Position numbers and translations under genes: made by a program
DNA from: Actinomycetales bacterium
GTDB taxonomy: Bacteria > Actinomycetota > Actinomycetes > Actinomycetales > Dermatophilaceae
Direction of reading: 5' to 3'
DNA: 64,000 bases
Assembly (NCBI GenBank): GCA_016710645.1
Contig: JADJVI010000050.1
Coordinates: forward strand, 62,001 to 126,000
Notes under the pieces: model-generated
Told to the model about the DNA's origin: nothing
Databases searched by the model: none
Seen by the model: only the letters and a program-made list of their open reading frames with translations
Shown here: positions 1 through 7,454 of the stretch, piece after piece
Layout of the letters: the number at the start of each line of letters is the position of its first letter
Numbering within the stretch: position 1 is the first letter of the stretch

Positions 1-129
1 GGCGGGACCCCGGCGCCCTTGCCAAACGTGACCGGAGCATAGTGGCGCGCGGACGGCATACAAGAGGTTGTGGGGCGGAAGATTCCGCTCTCATCAAACT
101 TGGCGGACTCGCCGGATCGATGCCGGCGC

Positions 130-762
130 TTAGCGCAGGGGCTTTCGCCCGATATCTCCCGTCGGGTAGGTGACGACCGCGTCGGGTCCGGTCACCGGGG
201 TGGCGCCCCAGATGCCGAGGGTATGCCGTCGCGGCGCTGCCGTCGTGAGCAGATGCCAGACCTGCCAGCCGCGAGCGGCGAGGGTGTTGGCGACGAGGAG
301 CCGGTGGCAGCGCCAGGGCATCGGTTCGCCACACATAAGGACCACCCGGTGGGTGTCGGCGAGGTCGCCGAGGCGGGTCAGGCCACGCTCGTAGCCCGGT
401 GTGAGCGTGTAGTCGGCGTAATGGTGGAAGCTCGCATTGAGCCAGCCGCCGTTGACGTCGGGGTCGACGTCCTGCGGCGGGCGCCGTCCGCCCAGGTCGG
501 GGAGTCGTTCGTAACCGATGCCGGCCTCGCGCAGCCACCGAGGCAGTTCGTCGGCGCCGAACTGCGGGCTGCGTCGCGATCCCGGATGCGCGCGGATGTC
601 GACCAGGTGATCGATGTCGGCGTCGGCCAGGTTGCGCAGGAAGACCTCACGCGGGCAGGTCCAGTGCCCGATCGTCCAGATCACGCGGGGACGCTCGGGC
701 TCGGCGGTGACCGCCTCGATGTTGCGTTCAATGGTCGGCTCGAGTTGGCGGAGCGGGCTCAT
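130..762 (-). CDS. DUF488 family protein
   Basis: A 210-residue protein of the DUF488 family. The diagnostic C-terminal motif CGEPMPWRCHR is at residues 144-154, and the N-terminal half has the usual Ile-Gly-His and Asp-Ile-Arg elements (about residues 31 and 55) seen in this family. The biochemical role of DUF488 proteins is not established; the conserved Cys/His cluster suggests a catalytic or metal/nucleic-acid role, which is inference. The start at 762 lies 18 bases downstream of the stop of the small gene at 781-1056, so the two are probably one transcript. The C-terminal region (about residues 165-200) is family-variable. The family call is confident; the function is not. Confidence 0.85.
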   Translation of the reverse strand: MSPLRQLEPTIERNIEAVTAEPERPRVIWTIGHWTCPREVFLRNLADADIDHLVDIRAHPGSRRSPQFGADELPRWLREAGIGYERLPDLGGRRPPQDVDPDVNGGWLNASFHHYADYTLTPGYERGLTRLGDLADTHRVVLMCGEPMPWRCHRLLVANTLAARGWQVWHLLTTAAPRRHTLGIWGATPVTGPDAVVTYPTGDIGRKPLR

Positions 763-780
763 GATCGATCACGTCGCCCG

Positions 781-1056
781 TCAGCCGTCGCGCAACGCGC
801 GAATGCCACCGACCGCATCGGGGTAGGCGGCGAGCACGGCGTCGATCTCGACTTCGGGTGGCAGGTCGGCCGCGTCCTGGTGAGTGAGCAGAAGGGCGAC
901 AACGGCCCGGGCGGTCGCAGGGTCATTCCCCAGGCCGGTGCTCTCGTGCTGGTCCGGGAGCACCAGCTCGAAACGGACCGGACCGGCAAACGAACTGGCC
1001 TGCACGGCATACCGGCCAGCGCCGTGCTGCTCGATCTCGACGAACGGCTGTGTCAT
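781..1056 (-). CDS. Small conserved hypothetical protein (91 aa)
   Basis: The ATG at 1056 follows a purine-rich AAGGGGAG ribosome-binding site, which is why it is preferred over the longer frame reaching 1218. The product is a 91-residue soluble acidic protein. It begins with a predicted beta-rich segment (residues 1-35) and ends in a helical part containing Ala/Leu/Asp-rich stretches. No catalytic motif, signal peptide or membrane segment is seen, and no family is recognised. It is the first gene of a probable two-gene operon with the DUF488 gene, whose start is 18 bases downstream. Confidence 0.65.
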   Translation of the reverse strand: MTQPFVEIEQHGAGRYAVQASSFAGPVRFELVLPDQHESTGLGNDPATARAVVALLLTHQDAADLPPEVEIDAVLAAYPDAVGGIRALRDG

Positions 1057-1259
1057 CGCGCTCCCCTTCCGACTCGGGCGCGCGGCGCGGGGTTGCACCC
1101 GCAGGTATGCCGGTCGCGCACCTTCTCGATGGGGCTTTACCCCGGGATCGTCGATCCCATGCCGACTGTCAGGCCAGCGGGCCGTGGGGGGGCGGAGGAA
1201 GGGGCCGGGGAGATCCACTTAGGTCTCGGTGCCCACTTGATCAGGATGCTATTTTCCTC

Positions 1260-1288
1260 TTGTGTTCGTACGTATGTCTGAGTAGAAT
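1260..1288 (+). promoter_or_regulatory. Leaderless promoter of DUF222/HNH copy 1
   Basis: A -35 box TTGTGT (1260-1265), a 17-base spacer and a -10 box TAGAAT (1283-1288) stand six bases before the ATG at 1295. Transcription should therefore start at or within a base of the A of ATG, giving a leaderless mRNA. The same arrangement, with matching bases around both boxes, precedes the second DUF222 gene at 37165-37193, so this control region travelled or was conserved with the gene. Confidence 0.75.
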
Positions 1289-1294
1289 GGTCTC

Positions 1295-3058
1295 ATGACG
1301 ATCACTCATCTCGACCCACAGTCCGGCGGCAGCATGCCGGCGGGTGTGGCGTCGGGTGAGGAGCGGGTGCAGCCGGGGGTGGTGGGGCTTTCGACGGCGG
1401 TGGTGCATGCGATGTTCGATGGGATCCACGCCAAGCTCGCCGCGGATGGCGGGGTGCTGGTCTCGTCGGCGGACATCCACGAAGTCGACCGGATCGCGCG
1501 CCGGGCTGAGGCGCTGCGGTTGGCGTTGGTGGCCAAGGCCGATGCGCAGCAGGCGCACCGCCGGTTCGGGCATTCCTCGACCTCGGCGTGGGTTGCTGCG
1601 ACGACCCGTAGCGGGGGTGCCAGCGCGCAGCGTGACGTTGTGCTGGCGACCGCGTTGGCGGACGGGTTGGACCTCACCCGGGAGGCGTTCCAGGCTGGTG
1701 AGGTCTCGGTGTCGAATGTCGGGATCGTTGTGCGGACCATGAACAAGCTGCCCACGACCCTGTCGCCGGTGGAGCGGGAGAAGGTCCACACCTGCCTGGT
1801 GCGCGATGCGAAGCAGCTGAACCCGGGGACGTTCGACCGGGCCGCGAAGGTCGCGTTGGCTGCTGCGGAGAAGACCGCCGCTGACGTCGCCGATCATCTC
1901 GAAGCGCAGTTGTTGGATGAGGAACGGCGGGCGTACCGGTCCTCGACGGTGACCCTGCGTGACCTGGGCAACGGCACCACCGACCTGCGGGCCCTGCTGC
2001 CCACGACAGTGGCGGGGATCCTGCGGAAGGTGTTGCAGTCGATGACCGCACCCCGCCGTGACCACCTGCGCCACGCCGCCGAAGCAGCGTTGGTTGACGG
2101 GCAGACCCCGGCCGGATGCTTCACCGACGGATCGGTCGCCGCTGACCTGCTGAGCGCCACCAGCAGCCACGGCGGCCCCGGCATCAGCGGGCCAGCAGCG
2201 AGCGGGACAGCCGCGGGAACGTCGTTCGGCACCGGCGCCCAGGCGACGACCGGTAGGACCGGCGGACATGGGCACGCGGCATTCGGGACTGTCGGGGCGG
2301 GGACGACCGGTGCGACCGGGCGGACGGCAGGAACCTTCGGCCAGGAGCCATCCGGGACCGGCGCCACCCCCGCCACTGGCGCGAGTGCGGCCGAGGCGAC
2401 GACCGGCACGAGCGGACACCGGGTCGAGGGGCGGAACGCGGACTGGGCCGACATCGACTGGGCCCACCGCCGCGGACGAGCGCTCACCGAGTTGATCGAG
2501 CACCTGGACACCGAGAAACTCACCGGGAAAGTCGCCTCCACCGTCATCGTCACGATGACCGCCGAACAAGTCATGGGCGCAGCGAAAGCTGCGCAACTGC
2601 AAGCCACTGTCCATGAGCTGACCGGGACCCTCCTGCCGATGAGTCCCTCCAGTGCAGCAGCCACCACCGACACCGGACACTTGCTCTCGGCCAGCGCCGC
2701 GCGGCGGATCGCCTGCGCCGCCGACCTCATCCCCGCCGTCCTCGGCGGACCCAGCCAAATCCTCGACCTGGGCAGACAGAACCGGTTCTTCAACGACCAC
2801 CAACGCACCGCCCTAGCCACCCTCTACGAATCCTGCGCCGCGGCAGACTGCGACCGCCCATACGCCTGGTCCGAGCTGCACCACGAAGATCCGTGGTCCA
2901 AAGGCGGACTCACCGACCTCGACAGAGCCGTGCCCCTGTGCGGCTACCACCACCGCACAATGCATGACCCCGGCTACCACCACCAGATCACCCGAGAGGT
3001 GCACGCACACGGCAACAGCGCGGGGGCGAAGACCGTCCACTTCCGCTTGCGTACCTAG
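1295..3058 (+). CDS. DUF222 / HNH endonuclease domain protein (13E12 family)
   Basis: A 587-residue member of the DUF222-HNH family, which is abundant and multicopy in actinobacteria. Residues about 20-290 form the DUF222 helical region. Residues about 300-370 are a low-complexity Gly/Thr/Ala linker, and the C-terminus holds an HNH nuclease signature: paired histidines at 529-530, then Cys549-Gly-Tyr-His552-His553. HNH domains bind a metal and cut or nick nucleic acid; the in vivo substrate of this family is not established. A paralogue lies at 37200-38824 with the same promoter, and the two are very alike in the DUF222 and HNH parts but differ in the linker. The gene sits in a 3.3-kb block devoid of the iterated octamer, suggesting late acquisition. 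Confidence 0.9.
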   Translation: MTITHLDPQSGGSMPAGVASGEERVQPGVVGLSTAVVHAMFDGIHAKLAADGGVLVSSADIHEVDRIARRAEALRLALVAKADAQQAHRRFGHSSTSAWVAATTRSGGASAQRDVVLATALADGLDLTREAFQAGEVSVSNVGIVVRTMNKLPTTLSPVEREKVHTCLVRDAKQLNPGTFDRAAKVALAAAEKTAADVADHLEAQLLDEERRAYRSSTVTLRDLGNGTTDLRALLPTTVAGILRKVLQSMTAPRRDHLRHAAEAALVDGQTPAGCFTDGSVAADLLSATSSHGGPGISGPAASGTAAGTSFGTGAQATTGRTGGHGHAAFGTVGAGTTGATGRTAGTFGQEPSGTGATPATGASAAEATTGTSGHRVEGRNADWADIDWAHRRGRALTELIEHLDTEKLTGKVASTVIVTMTAEQVMGAAKAAQLQATVHELTGTLLPMSPSSAAATTDTGHLLSASAARRIACAADLIPAVLGGPSQILDLGRQNRFFNDHQRTALATLYESCAAADCDRPYAWSELHHEDPWSKGGLTDLDRAVPLCGYHHRTMHDPGYHHQITREVHAHGNSAGAKTVHFRLRT

Positions 3059-3087
3059 GGCGAGCCAAGGGCGAGAGTGCGAGTGCC

Positions 3088-3114
3088 ATCCGCCCGGTTT
3101 CCGGCTAGGCGGAT
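3088..3114 (+). terminator. Possible weak terminator hairpin
   Basis: Arms ATCCGCC (3088-3094) and GGCGGAT (3108-3114) can pair around a 13-base loop just after the DUF222 gene. There is no T-run, and the stem is only 7 bp, so the call is tentative. Confidence 0.35.
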
Positions 3115-3287
3115 CGTGCGCCCCGACGCACGCTGTGCCTAGCGGCGCGGCGGGCATACCTCGTCACGCGCGACGTCTGACCTGGGCTGCCGGGCGATTT
3201 CGGTCACCAGCGCGGAGCTGTCCGATGCCCCGGCCGCTTACGGCACCCCGCTCGTGGCGGCAGCCAGAATCCACGCCGATCTGAGGC

Positions 3288-3318
3288 TTGCGTGTGACGT
3301 AACGTCACACCGCACGAT
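3288..3318 (+). promoter_or_regulatory. MerR-type promoter with palindromic operator
   Basis: A 19-bp palindrome with 9-bp arms, GTGTGACGT-A-ACGTCACAC (3292-3310), lies between a -35-like TTGCGT (3288-3293) and a -10-like CACGAT (3313-3318). The spacer is 19 bases, the over-long spacing typical of MerR-controlled promoters, where the regulator twists the DNA to realign the boxes. The -10 ends six bases before the ATG at 3325, so the transcript would be leaderless. Autoregulation by the adjacent MerR protein is inferred. Confidence 0.7.
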
Positions 3319-3324
3319 GGGCGC

Positions 3325-4086
3325 ATGCGCGTTTCCCAGCTTGCCGATCTGGCCGGCACGACGGTCCGAACGATTCGCCACTACCACGCCATCGGCTTGC
3401 TTCCCGTGCCGCCCGAGGACGGCGGCTACCGCGACTACAACCTTTCCCACGTCGCCCGGCTCGGACGGATTCGCTGGCTGGTCGAGGCCGGGTTGACGCT
3501 GCCGACCATCGCCGTCGTGATGACCGAAGACTCCTCGACCCGGGCCGACCTGGAGGCGAGCCTCGCTGCGGTGGATGAGCGCCTCGCCGAACTCGGCCAG
3601 CAGCGGGATCGTCTCGTCGGCCTGCTCGATGCCGTCGCCTCGGGCGAGGAACTGTCGCCGCTGCCTCCGGTGATCTCGCGGTTCTACGCGACCCTGCTGG
3701 CGCACGCGACGGACGAATCGGTGCGCCGCCGGATCCGCGTCGAGCGCGACTTCGCCGAACTCGGCTTCTACCGCGGAGCGATCCCACCCGAAGCGGTCGC
3801 GCTTTTCGACGTGCTCGACGGGCAACGGATCACCGCCAGCCTGACCGCCTTCGGCGAATTGGACCGGGACCTCAGTGACGCCGAGGTCGAGACGATGTCG
3901 GACGACGTCCTGGCGCGAATCGAGAGCCGCCTGGGCGACGCCGACCTCGCCCGACGGGTCGACACCCAGTTCCTGGCCACGCTCTACGAGGGGTTCATCG
4001 GCGGGACCGATGGCGCCCAGCGCCGGATCGCCCGGGCCACGCTGCCCAAACTCCTGGCGGCGATCGAGGATTGGCGGCAGCGATGA
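3325..4086 (+). CDS. MerR family transcriptional regulator
   Basis: A 253-residue regulator with an N-terminal MerR winged helix-turn-helix (residues 1-70; VRTIRHYHAIGLL is the recognition region). A coiled-coil dimerisation helix follows (about 78-110), then a helical C-terminal effector region of about 140 residues resembling TipAS-like or ABC-exporter-linked MerR proteins. It is the first gene of an operon: its TGA overlaps the ATG of the ABC ATPase (ATGA at 4083-4086), and the permease follows with the same overlap. By analogy with such loci it would sense a small hydrophobic drug-like ligand and induce the exporter; the ligand is unknown. The palindromic operator and stretched promoter upstream support autoregulation. 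Confidence 0.85.
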   Translation: MRVSQLADLAGTTVRTIRHYHAIGLLPVPPEDGGYRDYNLSHVARLGRIRWLVEAGLTLPTIAVVMTEDSSTRADLEASLAAVDERLAELGQQRDRLVGLLDAVASGEELSPLPPVISRFYATLLAHATDESVRRRIRVERDFAELGFYRGAIPPEAVALFDVLDGQRITASLTAFGELDRDLSDAEVETMSDDVLARIESRLGDADLARRVDTQFLATLYEGFIGGTDGAQRRIARATLPKLLAAIEDWRQR

Positions 4087-5003
4087 CCAGCGAGCGCGTG
4101 GCAGGCGCCAGCCGGTCAGCCAACGACGAGTCCACGGCAGGCGTGCAGACCACAGCCGCCGCCGACGCCGTCATCGCGGTCGAGGGGTTGGTCAAGTCCT
4201 TCGGCAGCTTCCGCGCTGTCGACGGCCTCGACCTTCGGGTCGGGCCGGGCGAGGTCCATGGCTTCCTCGGGCCGAATGGCGCCGGCAAGTCCACAACCCT
4301 TCGAGTCCTGCTCGGCCTCTTCCGACGCGACGCCGGCTCAGTTCGGGTGCTCGGAATGGACCCGCAACGAGACCCCGCAGAGGTATGCCGTCGCACGGCA
4401 TACGTGCCCGGGGACGTGCAGCTGTGGCCTTCCCTCACCGGCCGACAGGTTCTCGACGCCCTCGCCGGACTGCGTGGCGACCACCACGATCGGGCCGCCG
4501 AACGTCGGCTCATCGACGACTTCGCGCTCGACCCGGGCAAGCGGGTGCGCAGCTACTCCAAAGGCAACCGGCAGAAGGTCGCCCTCGTCGCCGCCTTCGC
4601 CGCCCGGACCCCGCTCCTCGTCCTCGACGAGCCGACCAGCGGGCTCGACCCGCTCATGGAAGAGGTCTTCCGCAGCCAGGTCCGAGAGGCCGCGTATGCC
4701 GGTCGGACCGTGCTGCTGTCCAGTCACCTGCTCGACGAGGTCGAGGCCCTGTGCGAGGCAGTGACCATCGTCAAGGACGGGCGTCTGGTCGAGTCGGGTC
4801 GATTGAGCGCGATGCGGCATCTGGCTGCCACCCGCATCACGGCCATCGTTCCCGGCGAAGGACGGGTCGAGCTGGCCGTGCCCACCGAGGCCGCTCCCCG
4901 GACGCTGGCCGACCTCATCGCCAAGGGCGCCAGCGAATTCGCCTGCACCCCAGCCACATTGGAGGATCTCTTCCTTCGGCACTACGACGTGGCCGCCCGA
5001 TGA
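4083..5003 (+). CDS. ABC-2 type exporter, ATP-binding subunit
   Basis: A 306-residue ATPase that energises export through the membrane subunit encoded next. Walker A GPNGAGKST is at residues 63-71, the signature region YSKGNRQKV at 158-166, and Walker B with the catalytic Glu (LVLDEP) at about 179-184. The ATG at 4083 overlaps the stop of the MerR gene; an upstream TTG at 4071 is less likely. Residues 1-28 are a non-conserved, Ala/Ser-rich extension before the ABC core. Two copies of the iterated octamer form an inverted pair at 4383-4403 inside the gene. Substrate unknown; the partner permease resembles those annotated as polyketide-antibiotic exporters. Confidence 0.9.
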   Translation: MTSERVAGASRSANDESTAGVQTTAAADAVIAVEGLVKSFGSFRAVDGLDLRVGPGEVHGFLGPNGAGKSTTLRVLLGLFRRDAGSVRVLGMDPQRDPAEVCRRTAYVPGDVQLWPSLTGRQVLDALAGLRGDHHDRAAERRLIDDFALDPGKRVRSYSKGNRQKVALVAAFAARTPLLVLDEPTSGLDPLMEEVFRSQVREAAYAGRTVLLSSHLLDEVEALCEAVTIVKDGRLVESGRLSAMRHLAATRITAIVPGEGRVELAVPTEAAPRTLADLIAKGASEFACTPATLEDLFLRHYDVAAR

Positions 5004-6667
5004 GGTGGCTCCTCGCGGTCCTGCTGCGCCGCCACCTGCCGGGGATCGCGGTGATGAGCGCGCTCGTCGGCGTGGCCGGCGTGACCGTCCTGCCTTCCTA
5101 CGCAACGACATACCAGACCGAGAGTGCGCGGACGGCGGCTGTGGAGATGGCTGCACACAACGGCGCCGCGCTGGTCCTTTACGGCCGACTGGACCCACCC
5201 GGCAGCGCCGCGGCGATGTATCTCTGGGAGATGGGCGCCTTCGTCACCATCGGCGTCGCCGTCGTGGCGGCGCTGCTGGCGGTGCGGTTGACCCGCGGCC
5301 TGGACAGCGACGGCACCGTGGAAATCGCCCGGGCAGCCGGCCTCTCCCCCCGATTGCTGGCCGCGGCATCCGGCGTCGTTCTGGTCGTGGCGGCCGCGGC
5401 GGTGGGCACAGCCGCCAGCGCCGGGATGTTCGTCCACCGCGGATCGGACGGCGTGACGACGGAAGGCGCGCTGGCCTGGGGCGGCGTGGTCGCCGCGACC
5501 TTCCTGCTCACGGCGGCGGTCACCGCCCTGGCGGCACAGCTCGTCGCCACAGTCGCGGCGGCGCGGGGCCTGGGGATGGCCTTCCTCGGGTTGGCGTTCA
5601 TCGCGCGCGCCGCCGCCGACACCACACCCGGCAGCTCGCCCGGCGGCTCGCCGGGCACCTCCCACGGCAGTTACCTCGCCACTGCTCCTGACGCTTTCGC
5701 TGGCGTGCGCCATTGGCTCGGAGCACTCAGCCCGCTCGGGCTGCGCGGCGAGGTGACCCCGTTCGGAACGGTGAGATGGGGTCCCCTTCTGGCAGCACTC
5801 GCGGCGGCGTCGGTGATCGGCTGCGCTGCGGCATGGATCTGGGCCCGTCGCGAACTTCACGCCGCGTTGCTCGCCCCGGCCACCCGACATACCGCGCGCT
5901 GGCGGCGACCCACCCGGTTGCCGGTGCGAAGCGTGGCAGGCTTCCTCGCGCGCAGCACGCTGGGCGCCACGCTGGGGTGGATGATCGGCATCGCCCTGCT
6001 CACGGGGTTCTTCGTGGGGATGGGCGGCGACGTCGTCGCATCGGCGCGCGCCGGGCGGCTCGACGGCGGGCTGCTGGAGGCGCAACTCGGGCACGGCGAT
6101 CCGGCGCAGAGCTACCTCGCCTACGTCGGCACGATCGTCGCGATCCTCACGGCCGGGTATGCCGTCCTGCACGTCACCGGGCACGCGGCGGCCGAGCGGG
6201 AGGGGACGCTCGAAGTGCTGCGCGGCACCGGCGGACGGCCCTGGCGACCACTGCTCGGGTATGCCGTGACTGCCGCGGGTGCCTCGGCCTGCGTCCTGCT
6301 CGGATCGGGCGCGGTGGCAGCCCTCGTCGCGCCGGCCGTCCTGCCCGGTGACGACATGGGCTCGGCTGCCTGGCAACAGGTGACCGGCCAATGGCCAGGC
6401 ATCGCCGCCCTCGCCGGAGTCGCCGCAGCAGCGGTCGGAATCGGACCGCGTTGGTCGGCCCTCGCCTGGGCGATCGCTGGGATGAGCGCTGGGTTGGTGC
6501 TGCTGGGGACCTTGGTCAAGGCGCCGGATTGGCTGATCGACCTGGCGGCCTTCGGTCACGTGCCCGTCTCGGGAATCGTTGCGGCACAGGCGATTCTGTT
6601 GTTGGTCGGGGTGGTGGCGACGTTCGGCGCCGCGCTGCTGGTGTCCCGCCGAGATCTGGCGGCCTGA
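5000..6667 (+). CDS. ABC-2 type exporter, permease (COG3559-like)
   Basis: A 555-residue integral membrane protein with about 12 hydrophobic segments arranged as two repeats of six; the repeat boundary is near residue 310. This is the layout of the TnrB3-like putative exporters of polyketide antibiotics (COG3559). The ATG at 5000 overlaps the TGA of the ATPase gene (ATGA), so the two are translationally coupled. A long extracytoplasmic Gly/Ser/Thr-rich loop lies around residues 205-235. With the MerR regulator it forms a three-gene inducible efflux operon. The antibiotic or metabolite exported cannot be read from the sequence. Confidence 0.82.
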   Translation: MRWLLAVLLRRHLPGIAVMSALVGVAGVTVLPSYATTYQTESARTAAVEMAAHNGAALVLYGRLDPPGSAAAMYLWEMGAFVTIGVAVVAALLAVRLTRGLDSDGTVEIARAAGLSPRLLAAASGVVLVVAAAAVGTAASAGMFVHRGSDGVTTEGALAWGGVVAATFLLTAAVTALAAQLVATVAAARGLGMAFLGLAFIARAAADTTPGSSPGGSPGTSHGSYLATAPDAFAGVRHWLGALSPLGLRGEVTPFGTVRWGPLLAALAAASVIGCAAAWIWARRELHAALLAPATRHTARWRRPTRLPVRSVAGFLARSTLGATLGWMIGIALLTGFFVGMGGDVVASARAGRLDGGLLEAQLGHGDPAQSYLAYVGTIVAILTAGYAVLHVTGHAAAEREGTLEVLRGTGGRPWRPLLGYAVTAAGASACVLLGSGAVAALVAPAVLPGDDMGSAAWQQVTGQWPGIAALAGVAAAAVGIGPRWSALAWAIAGMSAGLVLLGTLVKAPDWLIDLAAFGHVPVSGIVAAQAILLLVGVVATFGAALLVSRRDLAA

Positions 6668-6715
6668 CGCCCGACACCCGGAGCCGGCCACCCGGCATAC
6701 CGAGTGATCGGACCG

Positions 6716-7159
6716 TCAGAGGTGCGGGTCGACGAGCGGGTTGACCACGCGCAGCTGCGGGAACCAGGAGAAGTCCCGGTCCGCCGACCACAGGGCGTCG
6801 ACGCCGTGCGCGAGGCAGATCGCGGCCACGCGGGCATCGTGAATCCGCGCGCCGTTGACCTGGCCCGAGGCGAGCAGTGAGCCGAGCACGCTCAGATGGT
6901 CGGAGCTCTCACCCAGAAGATGGACCCCCGGGGCTTGCAGCAGGCTGTCAATGGCGGCGAGCGCAAGCGGCACCGAGGTCGGAGGCCGGTAGATGCGCGG
7001 ATGCGTCGTCACCGCGAGGAACTCGTGGACCACCGGCCACGGCACCCCGACAGCGACCGGCCCCTCGATGAGCCGCTTGAGGGCGGCGTGAGCGGCGTCG
7101 TGGTGCGGCGAGTCCTCGCGGTGGGCATAGACCAAGACGTTGGTGTCGACAGCGATCAT
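6716..7159 (-). CDS. vapC: VapC-type PIN-domain toxin
   Basis: A 147-residue PIN ribonuclease. Conserved acidic residues are visible in the N-terminal VDTNVLVYA motif (Asp5), in the central VVHEF segment (Glu46), and in the C-terminal IHDARVAA and SADRDF segments, which together coordinate the metal. VapC toxins cleave RNA, usually tRNA or 23S rRNA, and are blocked by a cognate VapB. The gene lies three bases after the antitoxin stop, the standard antitoxin-toxin order. The length is usual for the family. The target RNA is unknown. Confidence 0.88.
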   Translation of the reverse strand: MIAVDTNVLVYAHREDSPHHDAAHAALKRLIEGPVAVGVPWPVVHEFLAVTTHPRIYRPPTSVPLALAAIDSLLQAPGVHLLGESSDHLSVLGSLLASGQVNGARIHDARVAAICLAHGVDALWSADRDFSWFPQLRVVNPLVDPHL

Positions 7160-7162
7160 CGG

Positions 7163-7393
7163 TCAGCCCAGCTCATAGGACCGCGCGATGACCTCACCCG
7201 GAGCGAGGTCCACGACGATCCCCGATCCCCCGACGGTCGGGAAGTCGAAGTCGACCCGATGGCCCTGGCGCCGAGTCGCCACCTCGTGGCGCAGGCCGGA
7301 GACCACCAGGTCGCGCAGCGTCGTGCCCGTCGCGGCAGCCAGGGCCTTGGCTTCGGCGGCCAGCGCGTCGGGCAACTCGATGGTCGTCTTCAT
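7163..7393 (-). CDS. vapB: VapB-type antitoxin
   Basis: A 76-residue antitoxin. The N-terminus has a ribbon-helix-helix pattern (KTTIELPDALAAEAKALA, residues 2-19), as in type II VapB/DUF2191 antitoxins, and the acidic/hydrophobic C-terminal tail would neutralise the PIN toxin. The start at 7393 is chosen because the conserved ribbon begins there. The start codon lies inside a near-palindromic operator that contains one copy of the iterated octamer, so VapB would cover its own start when repressing. Confidence 0.82.
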   Translation of the reverse strand: MKTTIELPDALAAEAKALAAATGTTLRDLVVSGLRHEVATRRQGHRVDFDFPTVGGSGIVVDLAPGEVIARSYELG

Positions 7394-7407
7394 ACGGCAT
7401 ACCGTAT
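7392..7407 (-). promoter_or_regulatory. Probable VapB operator
   Basis: Inverted repeat ATACGG-N4-CCGTAT overlapping the vapB start codon. The central part is the word GGTATGCCGT that is iterated across the window. Use as operator is inferred from position and symmetry. Confidence 0.5.
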
Positions 7408-7454
7408 CAACCGACCCGTACTCCCGTACTCCCCAAGCCGGTATGCCGTGCGCC

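Noticed and set aside
1241..2803. A 520-codon minus-strand frame opposite DUF222/HNH copy 1
   Set aside because: A similar antisense frame exists opposite copy 2; it follows from codon bias in the sense gene, with no recognisable domain.
4982..6691. A 569-codon minus-strand frame opposite the ABC permease
   Set aside because: Antisense shadow; the sense strand shows a regular membrane-helix pattern and coupling with the ATPase.
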